DNA of 64,000 nucleotides, taken from Agrobacterium pusense. Lineage in GTDB: Bacteria; Pseudomonadota; Alphaproteobacteria; Rhizobiales; Rhizobiaceae. Under the pieces are notes generated by a model. That model ran no database searches. It worked only from the letters and a program-made list of their open reading frames with translations, and was not told the origin of the DNA. The first letter of the stretch is position 1; the number at the start of each line of letters is the position of its first letter. Location: NCBI RefSeq assembly GCF_900102105.1, contig NZ_FNBB01000004.1, positions 124,001-188,000 of the forward strand, given 5' to 3'. The translations under genes were made by a program, and so were the position numbers. Shown one piece after another: positions 27,456-36,202 of this stretch.

Positions 27456-29102
27456 ATGCGCATCGACATCATTGACACCGACGCCGGCTTCGAGGCGGTT
27501 CGGGAAAACTGGGAATCGGTGTTCATGGCCGATCCCCATGCCCGGCATTTTCTCTCCTGGGGCTGGCTGCGCGATTACATGCCGCGCCGCGGGCGCTGGT
27601 TCGTTCTGGCTCTGAGGGAACGTTCGGAAGGCTCGCCCTATGTGGCGTTTTTTCCGTTGCGCATCGTCACCGAACCGGACAAGAAAACCGGCCGCTTTCA
27701 CGACAGCATCGTCATGGCCGGCAATGCTGCCGCGGATTATACTGGTTTCATCACCCTGCCGGACTATGAAGATCACGCCGTCGCCGGTTTCTGCGCCTAT
27801 ATAAGACAACAGAACTGGACCGAGCTGAAACTCGATTATCTTTCAGGCCCGCCGGAACGGCGCGATGCCATGATCAGGGCGCTTCAGGGCCCGCTCGTCA
27901 TGTTCCGAGACAATATGCCGACCAACCCCTACAACATCAACAATTGCATCTGCCCGGTCGTGACCCTGCCGGACACGTTTGACGGGTATCTTGAAAGCCA
28001 CATGAGCAGCCAGACCCGCCAAAAGCTCAGGCGTTTCATGAGAAAGGTCGAGGGCGGGGACGAATATCGCATCAGCTTCGCAACGAAAGATACCATCAAG
28101 CGGGACATGGACATTCTCTTCGATTTCTGGCGCATCCGCTGGGCGCCGCATAAGGGCAAGGAACGCACCGAGCTCCTGATCGGCGCGACCCGCCAGATGC
28201 TGATGGATGTCTTTATTCGCGGTGATCTAGAGGTACCTGTGCTGTGGTTCGGCGACCAGCCGCTTGGCGCACTCGCCAACATCATCGATCGCCGGAAAAA
28301 ATCTGTAATGTTCTACATCACCGGCCGCGACGAGAACTGGAAAACGCCTTCCCCCGGCCTCGTGCTGCATGGGCATTGCATCCGAAGGGCAATCGAGCAG
28401 GGTTTCAAGACCTACGACTTCCTGCGTGGCAACGAGCCCTATAAATATTTCTTCGGGCCGGAGGAGCAGAAGCTGAGCTGCACGCTGTTTCGCACCCGCT
28501 CGGGTGATAATCTCGGCGGCACGCTTCACCCGCGCAGCATCCGATTTGTCTACGAACAGGGACTCAAATTTTACAAGGCGGGCAGGAAGGCTGCCGCAAG
28601 CATCGCCTTCAGCCAGGTGCTTGCCGCAGCGCCCGGTCATTCCGGCGCCCAATTCGGGCTGGCCAACCTGTCTCTTGATCGGGGCGAGTTCCGGGAGGCG
28701 GAAATCGCCTTCCTGGCGCTTCTCGCCAGCGGCCAGGACCCGGTTCTGCTTTGGCTCCGCATCGGTGAGGCACGGCTGGCGCAACAGCATTATCACGAGG
28801 CATCCGAGGCCTTCCGCCAGGTCACCAATCGCGCGCCGTTCCACCGCGAAGCGCTCTACAAATGCGCCGTTGCTCTCATCGCCGCCGAAAGAAAGATGGA
28901 AGGTGCCGAAATCCTTGAAAGATTGCAGCATTATCATTCGGACGAGGCCCAACATCTCGAATATGCGGAGAAGGCGCGGGCCGCGCTTGCGCGGCTGGAA
29001 CTGACGAAAACAAAGATCCCACTCCCTGCCGATGTCATCCCGCTCACCGTCAAACCGAAAACGGCGGGCAAGCGCTGGCACCCGCCAAAGGTTTTGCATT
29101 GA
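27456..29102 (+). CDS. bcsL: BcsL/CelD, GNAT-like acyltransferase of cellulose biosynthesis
   Basis: This 548-residue protein has an N-terminal double-GNAT-like acetyltransferase region of the CelD/Acetyltransf_6 family (about 1-350: HFLSWGWLRDYMP, LKLDYLSGPPERRDAMI, MFYITGRDENWKTPSPGLVLHGHCIRRAIEQGFKTYDFLRG). A C-terminal set of TPR-like helices follows (about 365-500: YEQGLKFYKAGRKAAASIAFSQVLAAAPGHSGAQFGLANLSLDRGEFREAE). CelD of Agrobacterium is needed for cellulose production. GGGAGGGGG precedes the ATG at 27456. It is co-oriented with bcsM, 57 bases before it, and faces the bcsNABZK operon. Its acyl donor and acceptor are not known to me. Confidence 0.85.
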   Translation: MRIDIIDTDAGFEAVRENWESVFMADPHARHFLSWGWLRDYMPRRGRWFVLALRERSEGSPYVAFFPLRIVTEPDKKTGRFHDSIVMAGNAAADYTGFITLPDYEDHAVAGFCAYIRQQNWTELKLDYLSGPPERRDAMIRALQGPLVMFRDNMPTNPYNINNCICPVVTLPDTFDGYLESHMSSQTRQKLRRFMRKVEGGDEYRISFATKDTIKRDMDILFDFWRIRWAPHKGKERTELLIGATRQMLMDVFIRGDLEVPVLWFGDQPLGALANIIDRRKKSVMFYITGRDENWKTPSPGLVLHGHCIRRAIEQGFKTYDFLRGNEPYKYFFGPEEQKLSCTLFRTRSGDNLGGTLHPRSIRFVYEQGLKFYKAGRKAAASIAFSQVLAAAPGHSGAQFGLANLSLDRGEFREAEIAFLALLASGQDPVLLWLRIGEARLAQQHYHEASEAFRQVTNRAPFHREALYKCAVALIAAERKMEGAEILERLQHYHSDEAQHLEYAEKARAALARLELTKTKIPLPADVIPLTVKPKTAGKRWHPPKVLH

Positions 29103-29159
29103 AGACAATGATCTGTAAGTTGCGGCAGCAAAACGCCGACCGACCTGCAGGGAATTTTG

Positions 29160-30314
29160 ATGTTTCTGACAAATAAGGACATGCTCGATCTCATTGAGCT
29201 TCGCCACGATTTGCATCGCCATCCGGAAATTTCCGGAGAGGAGAAAGAAACCGCCCGCCGCGTCCATGCCTTTCTTGAGCAGGCACCACCTGACCGGCTT
29301 CTTGCCGGCCTCGGCGGCCATGGCGTGGCGGCTGTCTATGACAGCGGCAGAAGCGGCCCCTCGGTTCTGATCCGCTCGGAAATCGACGCGCTGCCTATCC
29401 ACGAAAAGGGTGAAGTTGAATATCGTTCGAGCGTCGATGGAAAAGGCCATCTGTGCGGTCACGACGGCCACTCCACCATTCTGACGGCACTGGCGCTTGG
29501 CCTTGCCCGCCAGCGGCCGGAGACAGGACGGGTCATTCTTCTTTTTCAGCCGGCGGAGGAAACCGGTGCGGGCGCAGCCGCCGTTATTGCCGATCCCCGC
29601 TTTACGGAGATAAAACCGGACTATTCATTTTCACTTCACAACCTCCCCGGCCTGCCCTTCGGCCATGTCAGCGTGGTGGAAGGGCCGGTCAATTGCGCAT
29701 CGCGCGGCATCAAAATCACATTAGCGGGCAAGACGGCACATGCCTCCTCACCGGAACACGGCATTTCCCCCATGCGGGCGATTGCCAGGCTGATGCCGTC
29801 CCTGAGCGATCTCGGTTCCGGTTTTCCGCCGGCACCGGATTTTTCGATGGTGACGATCACCCACGCGATCATGGGGGAAGCGGCCTTCGGCATTTCCCCG
29901 GCTGACGCGGAAATCTGGGCGACACTCAGAACGCTGACCGACGACCGGATGGAAAACCTGTGCAACGCCGCGGAGACGCTCGCAAAAAGGGTGGCAGACG
30001 AAGAGAGGCTGGCGCTCGATATCACCTATGACGATATTTTCCTGCATTGCGAAAACGCCCCGGACGCCGTCGATCATATCCGGCAGGCGCTGGACGACGA
30101 GAAAATCTCCCACGGTTCCCAAGGTCTGCCCATGCGCGCTTCCGAGGATTTCGGCCGTTTCCGTGGCGTCTCGTCGTCGGCGATGTTCTTTCTCGGCGCG
30201 GGCCGGGACTATCCCAATCTGCACAACCCCGATTACGACTTTCCGGACGCACTGATCGGTATCGGTGCGCGCATCTTCATGCGCCTCATTCGTAATCTCA
30301 CTGGCGGGAAATAA
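29160..30314 (+). CDS. bcsM: BcsM/CelE, M20-family amidohydrolase of the cellulose locus
   Basis: This 384-residue M20D amidohydrolase has the metal-binding motifs CGHDGHSTI, LLFQPAEETGAGA, SLHNLPG and a central dimerisation domain with GKTAHAS. The family removes acyl or amino-acid groups from small amides. In type III (agrobacterial) cellulose loci an M20 hydrolase named BcsM accompanies BcsL, so the two may add and remove a substituent or process a carrier. The ATG at 29160 follows AGGGAA; a TTG lies three bases earlier. The gene ends 28 bases from the convergent bcsK stop. Confidence 0.83.
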   Translation: MFLTNKDMLDLIELRHDLHRHPEISGEEKETARRVHAFLEQAPPDRLLAGLGGHGVAAVYDSGRSGPSVLIRSEIDALPIHEKGEVEYRSSVDGKGHLCGHDGHSTILTALALGLARQRPETGRVILLFQPAEETGAGAAAVIADPRFTEIKPDYSFSLHNLPGLPFGHVSVVEGPVNCASRGIKITLAGKTAHASSPEHGISPMRAIARLMPSLSDLGSGFPPAPDFSMVTITHAIMGEAAFGISPADAEIWATLRTLTDDRMENLCNAAETLAKRVADEERLALDITYDDIFLHCENAPDAVDHIRQALDDEKISHGSQGLPMRASEDFGRFRGVSSSAMFFLGAGRDYPNLHNPDYDFPDALIGIGARIFMRLIRNLTGGK

Positions 30315-30342
30315 GCCGTGGCCGGCTGCACGCCGGCCGCTG

Positions 30343-32664
30343 TCAACCGCCTTGCGGACCGTTGCTCGGCCGGGCGGCGCGCACTGCCGCGAGCCCCCTG
30401 ATGCCATCGCGATTACCGATGGAGGCGAGGCTTTCGAATATCTGGGCGGCTTCCCCATAACGGCGCATGGCGAGATAGGAGTAACCGCGCAGCACCATTA
30501 GATCAGCACGCTCGTCAGCCAGCCGAGCCCGCTGGTCGAGGAGCAGAAGCGTTTCGGCATAACGTTTCGACTGGAAGGCGGAAACCGCGCGATCGGCGAG
30601 GATCGAAACCTGCAGCTCCGTGGCTCGCGGACGATCCATGCGCGATTTCGTCGCCGAGACCGCAGCATGATCCGTCAGCCCCATGCGCAGATAGGCGAGG
30701 CTCTGACCATAGGCCGCATCGCTTTTGACACTCGACTGGCCGCCGGCAATGGCGGCTTCAAAAGCTTTCAGCGCCTCGGCCGGTCTATTCGTCTCCATCA
30801 GGCACCAGCCGAGATCGAGTGCCTGCTGCGGCGGCAATCGCTGCGGATCAGGATAGGCGGCACAAGTGCGTGGACGCGAAGCCGTGTTGTTTGCTCTCTG
30901 CGCTGGCGAAGACAGTCTCGCCTGCTTGCGTGACGGTTCAGGCGCCTGGACGACGGGTTGAACATAGGTCACCGTCCCTCCCTGCGCCGTCTGAGGCACG
31001 GGCGCTGTCTGCTGCGGGGCGGTGGCGAGAGGCGGCGCGGTTACCGCCACGGCCGGCTGGCCGGACTGATCCACCATGCGTGCAGTACCCACATCGGCAA
31101 TACGCTGCGAGCGACCCGCCCATTGCTGCTGAATGCCCCGCAGGCCAGCGAGGTTGCGCAGGTCGTGATAGCTCAGTGCCACGCCATAGGCAGACGGCTC
31201 ATCATCCGCATTCCAGCCAAGCGCAGTGCTGAACCATTGCAAGGCGAGCTGGCTCTGACGGAACGCAAGCGAATACCAGCCGAACTGTTGTGCCGTCGCC
31301 GCGTCCTTGCGCGCAACGGTTTCCGCTGCAATGCGCTGCAATACATCCGGCGGCAGCACCACGGGCGGCTCCAGCGCGAGAAGATTGGCGGTTGCGGCAA
31401 GATAGGTTGCGAGCGCCTCGTCGGATGTCGCGCGCCATTTGTACATGACGTCCTCGGCTTCACGCGGCTCGTTGCGGTCGATCAGCGCCAGCGCCAGCCC
31501 TTGCGAGGCCGATGCGCTGTCCTCTTCCTCGCGCGCCTTGCGGAACCACTTTTCGGCCTCCGCCATATTTTTCTGGCGAATATTATACCAGCCGAGCAGC
31601 AGCGCGTCGCTTGCGAGCTTTTCCGTTTCGGCAAGCCGTTCAAGCCGCATCAGATAGGCAGAAGGGACGGTGATCCCCTCTTTCTCTCCTGCCTTCGCCA
31701 CGAACTGGCGCGCGAGATCGTTCTTGACCGGCTCGAATTCCAGCTGTCCATCGGCGCCGGGCTTTTCCTTGGCCAGAAGCTCACCCATCATTTCCGCCGG
31801 CAGCAGCGCGGATGCCTTTTGCACGGTGGCGAGCCTATCACTTGCGACAGTGCAATTGTTGAGAATGTAGAGATAGGCGTCGCGCGCCCGTGCCATCCTG
31901 TCCGTATTGGCAAAGGCATCGGCAACCCGCCACAGAACGTCGACCTCGCTGCAGGTCAGCAGACCGGAATTATTGGCGGCCGTATCCACCACCGTCGCAT
32001 ATTGCTTGAGGTCAGATGCGTTGACGAGGCGCTGACGCGCCTCGGCCAGAGACAGCATGCCGGTCAGGTTGTCCGGCGGCTGCCAGCCAGGCTCTGTCTG
32101 CTGGCGGTCGGCAATCGCCTTCCTGACCTCGGCATAACGGCCATCGGTATAAAGCTGCCACATGGCATCGAGCTTTGCATCGCCATTTTCCGGGACAGCA
32201 AGCGGATCAGCCGGTGGCGTCCAGTTTGGATAAAGCGTGCGAAGTCGCGCGATTTCGGCCTGAAGGCGTTGCGTATCGCCTCTCGCGGCGAAATAGCGCA
32301 ATGCGCTGAGATCGACTTCCGGCATATCACCCGACGCCGGCTCCGCCACGCGCGCGGCAGGCGCCTGCGCCGTCTGTGTTTGCATTGTCTGGGCGCCGGT
32401 CTGTGGCAACGGTCGCGGCTCCGTTGCCGGCACCGTTACCGGCGGGGTCGAGGACTGCGCTAACTGCGCCATCTCGCGATTCTTGACAAAAGCGTTGATT
32501 TGAGCCGGATTTGCCGCAGGAGATATCCGCTGCGCGGCGCGATTGTCCCCCACCGCGGAGGTGTGGACGTCCGACACGCGACCGAGAATGCTGTCACGCC
32601 AGTGGAAGGCGGCAAGCGCGACTAGAAGCAGGATGAGGGCCGAAGTCGATAGAGGCTTGTTCAT
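30343..32664 (-). CDS. bcsK: BcsK, TPR protein of the type III cellulose operon
   Basis: This 773-residue protein has one N-terminal membrane anchor or uncleaved signal (SALILLLVALAAFHW), a Pro/Gln/Thr-rich linker (about 50-110), then many TPR-like helical pairs such as LRYFAARGDTQRLQAEIARLRTLYPNW and ALDLGWCLMETNRPAEALKAFEAAIAGG up to the C-terminus. It is the last gene of bcsN-A-B-Z-K. Type III operons lack the BcsC outer-membrane porin, and BcsK may act as periplasmic scaffold in its place, though no barrel is seen. The ATG at 32664 overlaps the bcsZ stop (ATGA) and fits the ribosome site GGGGA better than an ATG six bases upstream. Confidence 0.84.
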   Translation of the reverse strand: MNKPLSTSALILLLVALAAFHWRDSILGRVSDVHTSAVGDNRAAQRISPAANPAQINAFVKNREMAQLAQSSTPPVTVPATEPRPLPQTGAQTMQTQTAQAPAARVAEPASGDMPEVDLSALRYFAARGDTQRLQAEIARLRTLYPNWTPPADPLAVPENGDAKLDAMWQLYTDGRYAEVRKAIADRQQTEPGWQPPDNLTGMLSLAEARQRLVNASDLKQYATVVDTAANNSGLLTCSEVDVLWRVADAFANTDRMARARDAYLYILNNCTVASDRLATVQKASALLPAEMMGELLAKEKPGADGQLEFEPVKNDLARQFVAKAGEKEGITVPSAYLMRLERLAETEKLASDALLLGWYNIRQKNMAEAEKWFRKAREEEDSASASQGLALALIDRNEPREAEDVMYKWRATSDEALATYLAATANLLALEPPVVLPPDVLQRIAAETVARKDAATAQQFGWYSLAFRQSQLALQWFSTALGWNADDEPSAYGVALSYHDLRNLAGLRGIQQQWAGRSQRIADVGTARMVDQSGQPAVAVTAPPLATAPQQTAPVPQTAQGGTVTYVQPVVQAPEPSRKQARLSSPAQRANNTASRPRTCAAYPDPQRLPPQQALDLGWCLMETNRPAEALKAFEAAIAGGQSSVKSDAAYGQSLAYLRMGLTDHAAVSATKSRMDRPRATELQVSILADRAVSAFQSKRYAETLLLLDQRARLADERADLMVLRGYSYLAMRRYGEAAQIFESLASIGNRDGIRGLAAVRAARPSNGPQGG

Positions 32665-33716
32665 CGGCATTCCCCGTTATTCCTTGCCAGAAACGACAAT
32701 GCCAGAAGATGCAATGTGGAAGGATAATAAAGTGTTGGCTGAAAGCTCTTCAGTTCTTCCGGAACGGCGGCCCCGCCTGCGACACAGGCCGCAAGTGCCG
32801 GAATGATGCGATAGCCTGGATCCGACAGCACATCCTTGACCGCTCCGCTCTTCAGATCGAAAGTGCCAGCCGCACCGCTTTCCAGCGTCATGCCGTTCTT
32901 CAGCCGGTTGAGCAGCTCGGGCGAGCCCATATTCGCCCGAGAGAGATAAAGCGGAATGCGCACCGCATTGTAACCGAACTCCAGCGGGAAACCCGATGCC
33001 GGCTGGGCTCGCGTCCGCACCGATACCCAGTCGGCCGGTAGTTTCCTCTCGCCAAAGGCAAAGGCACCAATCTGCGTCACCCCGTCATCGGCTACCGCTT
33101 TCCAGAGCGGCGACGGCGCGACGAGATTGAGAACCGGGAAGGCCTCGAATATCAGATACGACGGATTGACCACCGGACCGTCATCCCGGTCCCCCTCGCC
33201 AAAACCGGTTGCAGCCGGCAGGAGCAACGTACGCCCTGCGCGCTGAACCACGGTTTTTTTGAGGATGGCGGATGCCATGGCCGTGGATGCCTCGGCGTAA
33301 TCCTGCCGATTCCATTGCCCGGCAGCCAGCGCCAGCGCATAGGCGATCAGGATATCGCCATCCGTAGCGTTGTTGATATCGGTCACATGCGGACGTGTGC
33401 GCGGATCCCATTTCCAGGCGGACAGTCCGTCATCCCGCACCAGCAGTTCGGTGCGTGTGAAACTCCAGATCAGCTCGAAGTCGGCGAGGCTGTCGGACAA
33501 TACCGCAAGCCACATGCCATAACCCTGACCCTCGCTGTGGCTGATATTGCCGTTGCCAGTATCGATAATGCGGCCACCGGGATCGAGAAACGCACTCTTA
33601 TAGGCCGACCATGCCTCCGGCGGGATCGACGCGGTGCGGCCCGCTGAAACGGCTGTCAGCAACGTCATGATGGAAAGGACGACAACACCGGCCAGTTTCG
33701 AAATTCCGCTCTTCAT
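32661..33716 (-). CDS. bcsZ: BcsZ/CelC, GH8 endo-beta-1,4-glucanase
   Basis: This 351-residue GH8 cellulase has a signal peptide (about residues 1-29) and the GH8 motif ISHSEGQGYGMW carrying the catalytic Glu62, followed by DINNATDGDILIAYAL with conserved aspartates (113-121). It hydrolyses or edits cellulose chains in the periplasm during synthesis. In Agrobacterium the homologue CelC is required for normal cellulose production. It overlaps bcsB and bcsK by four bases each. Confidence 0.93.
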   Translation of the reverse strand: MKSGISKLAGVVVLSIMTLLTAVSAGRTASIPPEAWSAYKSAFLDPGGRIIDTGNGNISHSEGQGYGMWLAVLSDSLADFELIWSFTRTELLVRDDGLSAWKWDPRTRPHVTDINNATDGDILIAYALALAAGQWNRQDYAEASTAMASAILKKTVVQRAGRTLLLPAATGFGEGDRDDGPVVNPSYLIFEAFPVLNLVAPSPLWKAVADDGVTQIGAFAFGERKLPADWVSVRTRAQPASGFPLEFGYNAVRIPLYLSRANMGSPELLNRLKNGMTLESGAAGTFDLKSGAVKDVLSDPGYRIIPALAACVAGGAAVPEELKSFQPTLYYPSTLHLLALSFLARNNGECR

Positions 33717-36202
33717 CGATGTCGCCCCATCATGCGCAGCATGGCAAACGTTGCGAGACCGAGGAGCGACACGAAACCAATGAAGGCCAATGAATAGGAG
33801 AGAACGTTAGAAGACAGCCAGTTTGCCGCAATCAGCCTGAAGTTCGAGAAGGAAAATGGCCGCGTGCTATAAAGATATGGCCGTTCCACTTCGACGGTCT
33901 CGATTTTTTCAGCACCTGCGTCGTAAGCGGCGACACGCCCCGTGACGCCACCCCACCGGTTTTCACGCGTCATCGCCGCCATGCCCTCCAAAAGCTCTCC
34001 CGAACTTGGCGCGGTTGCAAGCGTCCAAACCCCTTCACCTGAAGGGCTCAGTCCCTGGGCCAGCATGAAAGAGACATTGGCAGGCGGCGCATAGGGCTGC
34101 TCGGCTGCAGGCAGGAAGCGCAATGTATCCGAACTCAGGTCGAAGTTGCGCTTCATCCATTCCTCAAAGGACGAAACCTGTCCTTCCCAGATGCCGCCGT
34201 CGACCCGTTCACGCCAGTCATTAAAGAGGTTTTCACTGTTTTGCGCAGGCTGCTGAACACCGGCTCCCACTTTCCAGGAGATCTGGCTGGAGGGAACGAG
34301 GTTGAACTGGCTGATCAAAGCCTGCGGAAATTGTGAGATCGTACCAACGAACAACGCGTCCCGGTCGCCGATTACCAATGGCGACGCGACGGTCTCAATG
34401 TCGATCGGATGCCCCGCCACGCTCGCCAGCCGGCTGATGAGCGTGGCCGCCGCCGACATCGTGTCCGTGTCAAAACGATCAAGAGACAGGGCGACGGGAG
34501 TAGTTCCAGTGCGGTAGGGCTGCCCGGCGCCAGCCATAGCAGCGAGATCGGGTTTGCGACCAATCTGCGCATAGTCCGGAATATGAATTTCCGATGTGTC
34601 GAACAATGCAAAACGGGGCGTTGCGCTCGCTGGCGCACCCGGTGCGCAGGCCTGATCCTGCGCCGTCATCAACACCGCTTCGATAGTCACCTTGTTCGGA
34701 CCGGGCTTGAAGTGCCGCATTGTCACGTTGATCGGCAGATGTCTGAAAATACCCCCGCCATTATTGGAGATCGGCACGGTGGAGGCGATCTGGTCATTGA
34801 CATAGATGTCGACATGGCTGCCGGGCAACACCTGCGAAGAGTAGGCTGCGTCCAGGAGAAGCGACGCTTCGCCATAGGCCGACGCATAAAAATCGGCGGG
34901 CATGCCGATGTAAAATTCATTGCGGAAACGCCGGCCGCTGAACTCGCTGCTTTCAATACCGAGTTCCGAAAGCGCGATCCGACGGTCCGACATGATCAGT
35001 GGCACATCGGGTGCGTGCCAGCTGCGCGTCGAAAAAGTGGCTCGCTGAGCGCCCGGTGTTCGCGAGATCGAGGAAAACAGTGTCTCTATCGCCGCTTGCA
35101 CCGCCTGGGGGGTCGGACCGGTGACGAGAAGCGGCGACGCTCCGCCCGCGACGGCGCTGCCGAAGCCTGCGAAAGCGCCCGCTGATGCTTCAGGTGGCAA
35201 AGTTCCGGCCATGCCGGCGATTTCCCGAGCCGTGCCGACGAGGACCGAAAGCGTTCCCGCTTTCCTTTCGACGGGAGGGGCCGTCACAAAACGGACCGTC
35301 TGGTTCGGCATCTGGGTTCTGAGCGCCAGCGCCTGCGAAAGACGCAGGAGAGAATCCGCAAATGCCGGATTGCCGAGCGCCGGTGCCACGATTTCGATCG
35401 ACGTCGTCGCCTTGCCATCAGGTCCGGTCGCCTGGATGTCGTCGATGTTGGCGAAACTGCCTGCAACATCGGCGTTAAAGCCTATGAAGGTATTTGCAGG
35501 ATCGACATCGGTCCATAGATCATAAGTGGACTGGATCGTGCAATCTGTTCTGTGGCGCTGCTGCACCCCGAGCGACACGACATTCGCGCCGACCTGAAGG
35601 ACACCGGGCGGAATTTTGAGGGAAATATTCCCCTGGCTGTCCGGCGCCTCGATACGCGCTGCCCCAAGCCCGACATTGTTCACGCTGACCTGAAAGTTCG
35701 AGCTTTCCGGGGCAACAACGATCGCGTTCTGATAACCGACATTCAGCGATACGGCTGCATTCACCTGCTCTGGCGTCAGATAGATACTCCATTGCCGCCG
35801 GTCCATCTCGCCCGAAAGGCTGAGCTTTTCATAGGGAAGGATATAGCGGCGGCGGCCATCGGCTGAAGAAGACGAGGCGCGCATGGAACCGGGTGAGATG
35901 CTTTCCCGGCGCGCGGGCACGGTCACCGGGGGAACCGGCGGCGGTTGGGCCGTCACGTCGGGGGAAGACGCAGGCTGAGACGTGAGGGGTGGCGGAACAG
36001 GTGGCTGCGCTGGCGTCCGGACCTCCGGCTCACGACGCGGTTCCACCGGAGAAATGGCGGGCGGCTCCGCGGGCTTTGGCGCGGTCTGAGCCGGCCTTTC
36101 CGGCGACATGTCGAAGGGGGATGACTGCGCAATGGCGCTCGTCGCGACTGCACCCCAGATCATCACTGTCAGCGACTGCCTGATAGGTCCGCGGCCGGTC
36201 AT
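33713..36202 (-). CDS. bcsB: BcsB/CelB, periplasmic cellulose synthase subunit
   Basis: This 829-residue protein has a signal peptide (TVMIWGAVATSAIAQ), a long Pro/Arg-rich linker (about 30-110), two carbohydrate-binding and flavodoxin-like module pairs typical of BcsB (YILPYEKLSLSGEMDRRQWSIYLTPEQ, LSELGIESSEFSGRRFRNEFYIGMPADFYASAYGEA), and a single C-terminal transmembrane helix (YSLAFIGFVSLLGLATFAML) that packs against BcsA. It guides the growing glucan through the periplasm. The ATG at 36202 overlaps the bcsA stop by ATGA. Confidence 0.93.
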   Translation of the reverse strand: MTGRGPIRQSLTVMIWGAVATSAIAQSSPFDMSPERPAQTAPKPAEPPAISPVEPRREPEVRTPAQPPVPPPLTSQPASSPDVTAQPPPVPPVTVPARRESISPGSMRASSSSADGRRRYILPYEKLSLSGEMDRRQWSIYLTPEQVNAAVSLNVGYQNAIVVAPESSNFQVSVNNVGLGAARIEAPDSQGNISLKIPPGVLQVGANVVSLGVQQRHRTDCTIQSTYDLWTDVDPANTFIGFNADVAGSFANIDDIQATGPDGKATTSIEIVAPALGNPAFADSLLRLSQALALRTQMPNQTVRFVTAPPVERKAGTLSVLVGTAREIAGMAGTLPPEASAGAFAGFGSAVAGGASPLLVTGPTPQAVQAAIETLFSSISRTPGAQRATFSTRSWHAPDVPLIMSDRRIALSELGIESSEFSGRRFRNEFYIGMPADFYASAYGEASLLLDAAYSSQVLPGSHVDIYVNDQIASTVPISNNGGGIFRHLPINVTMRHFKPGPNKVTIEAVLMTAQDQACAPGAPASATPRFALFDTSEIHIPDYAQIGRKPDLAAMAGAGQPYRTGTTPVALSLDRFDTDTMSAAATLISRLASVAGHPIDIETVASPLVIGDRDALFVGTISQFPQALISQFNLVPSSQISWKVGAGVQQPAQNSENLFNDWRERVDGGIWEGQVSSFEEWMKRNFDLSSDTLRFLPAAEQPYAPPANVSFMLAQGLSPSGEGVWTLATAPSSGELLEGMAAMTRENRWGGVTGRVAAYDAGAEKIETVEVERPYLYSTRPFSFSNFRLIAANWLSSNVLSYSLAFIGFVSLLGLATFAMLRMMGRHR

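Noticed and set aside
30958-32463. Open frame of about 500 codons antisense to bcsK
   Set aside because: Composition is rich in Arg, Gly, Leu and Cys, with no domain or ribosome site. BcsK on the opposite strand has TPRs and operon overlap.
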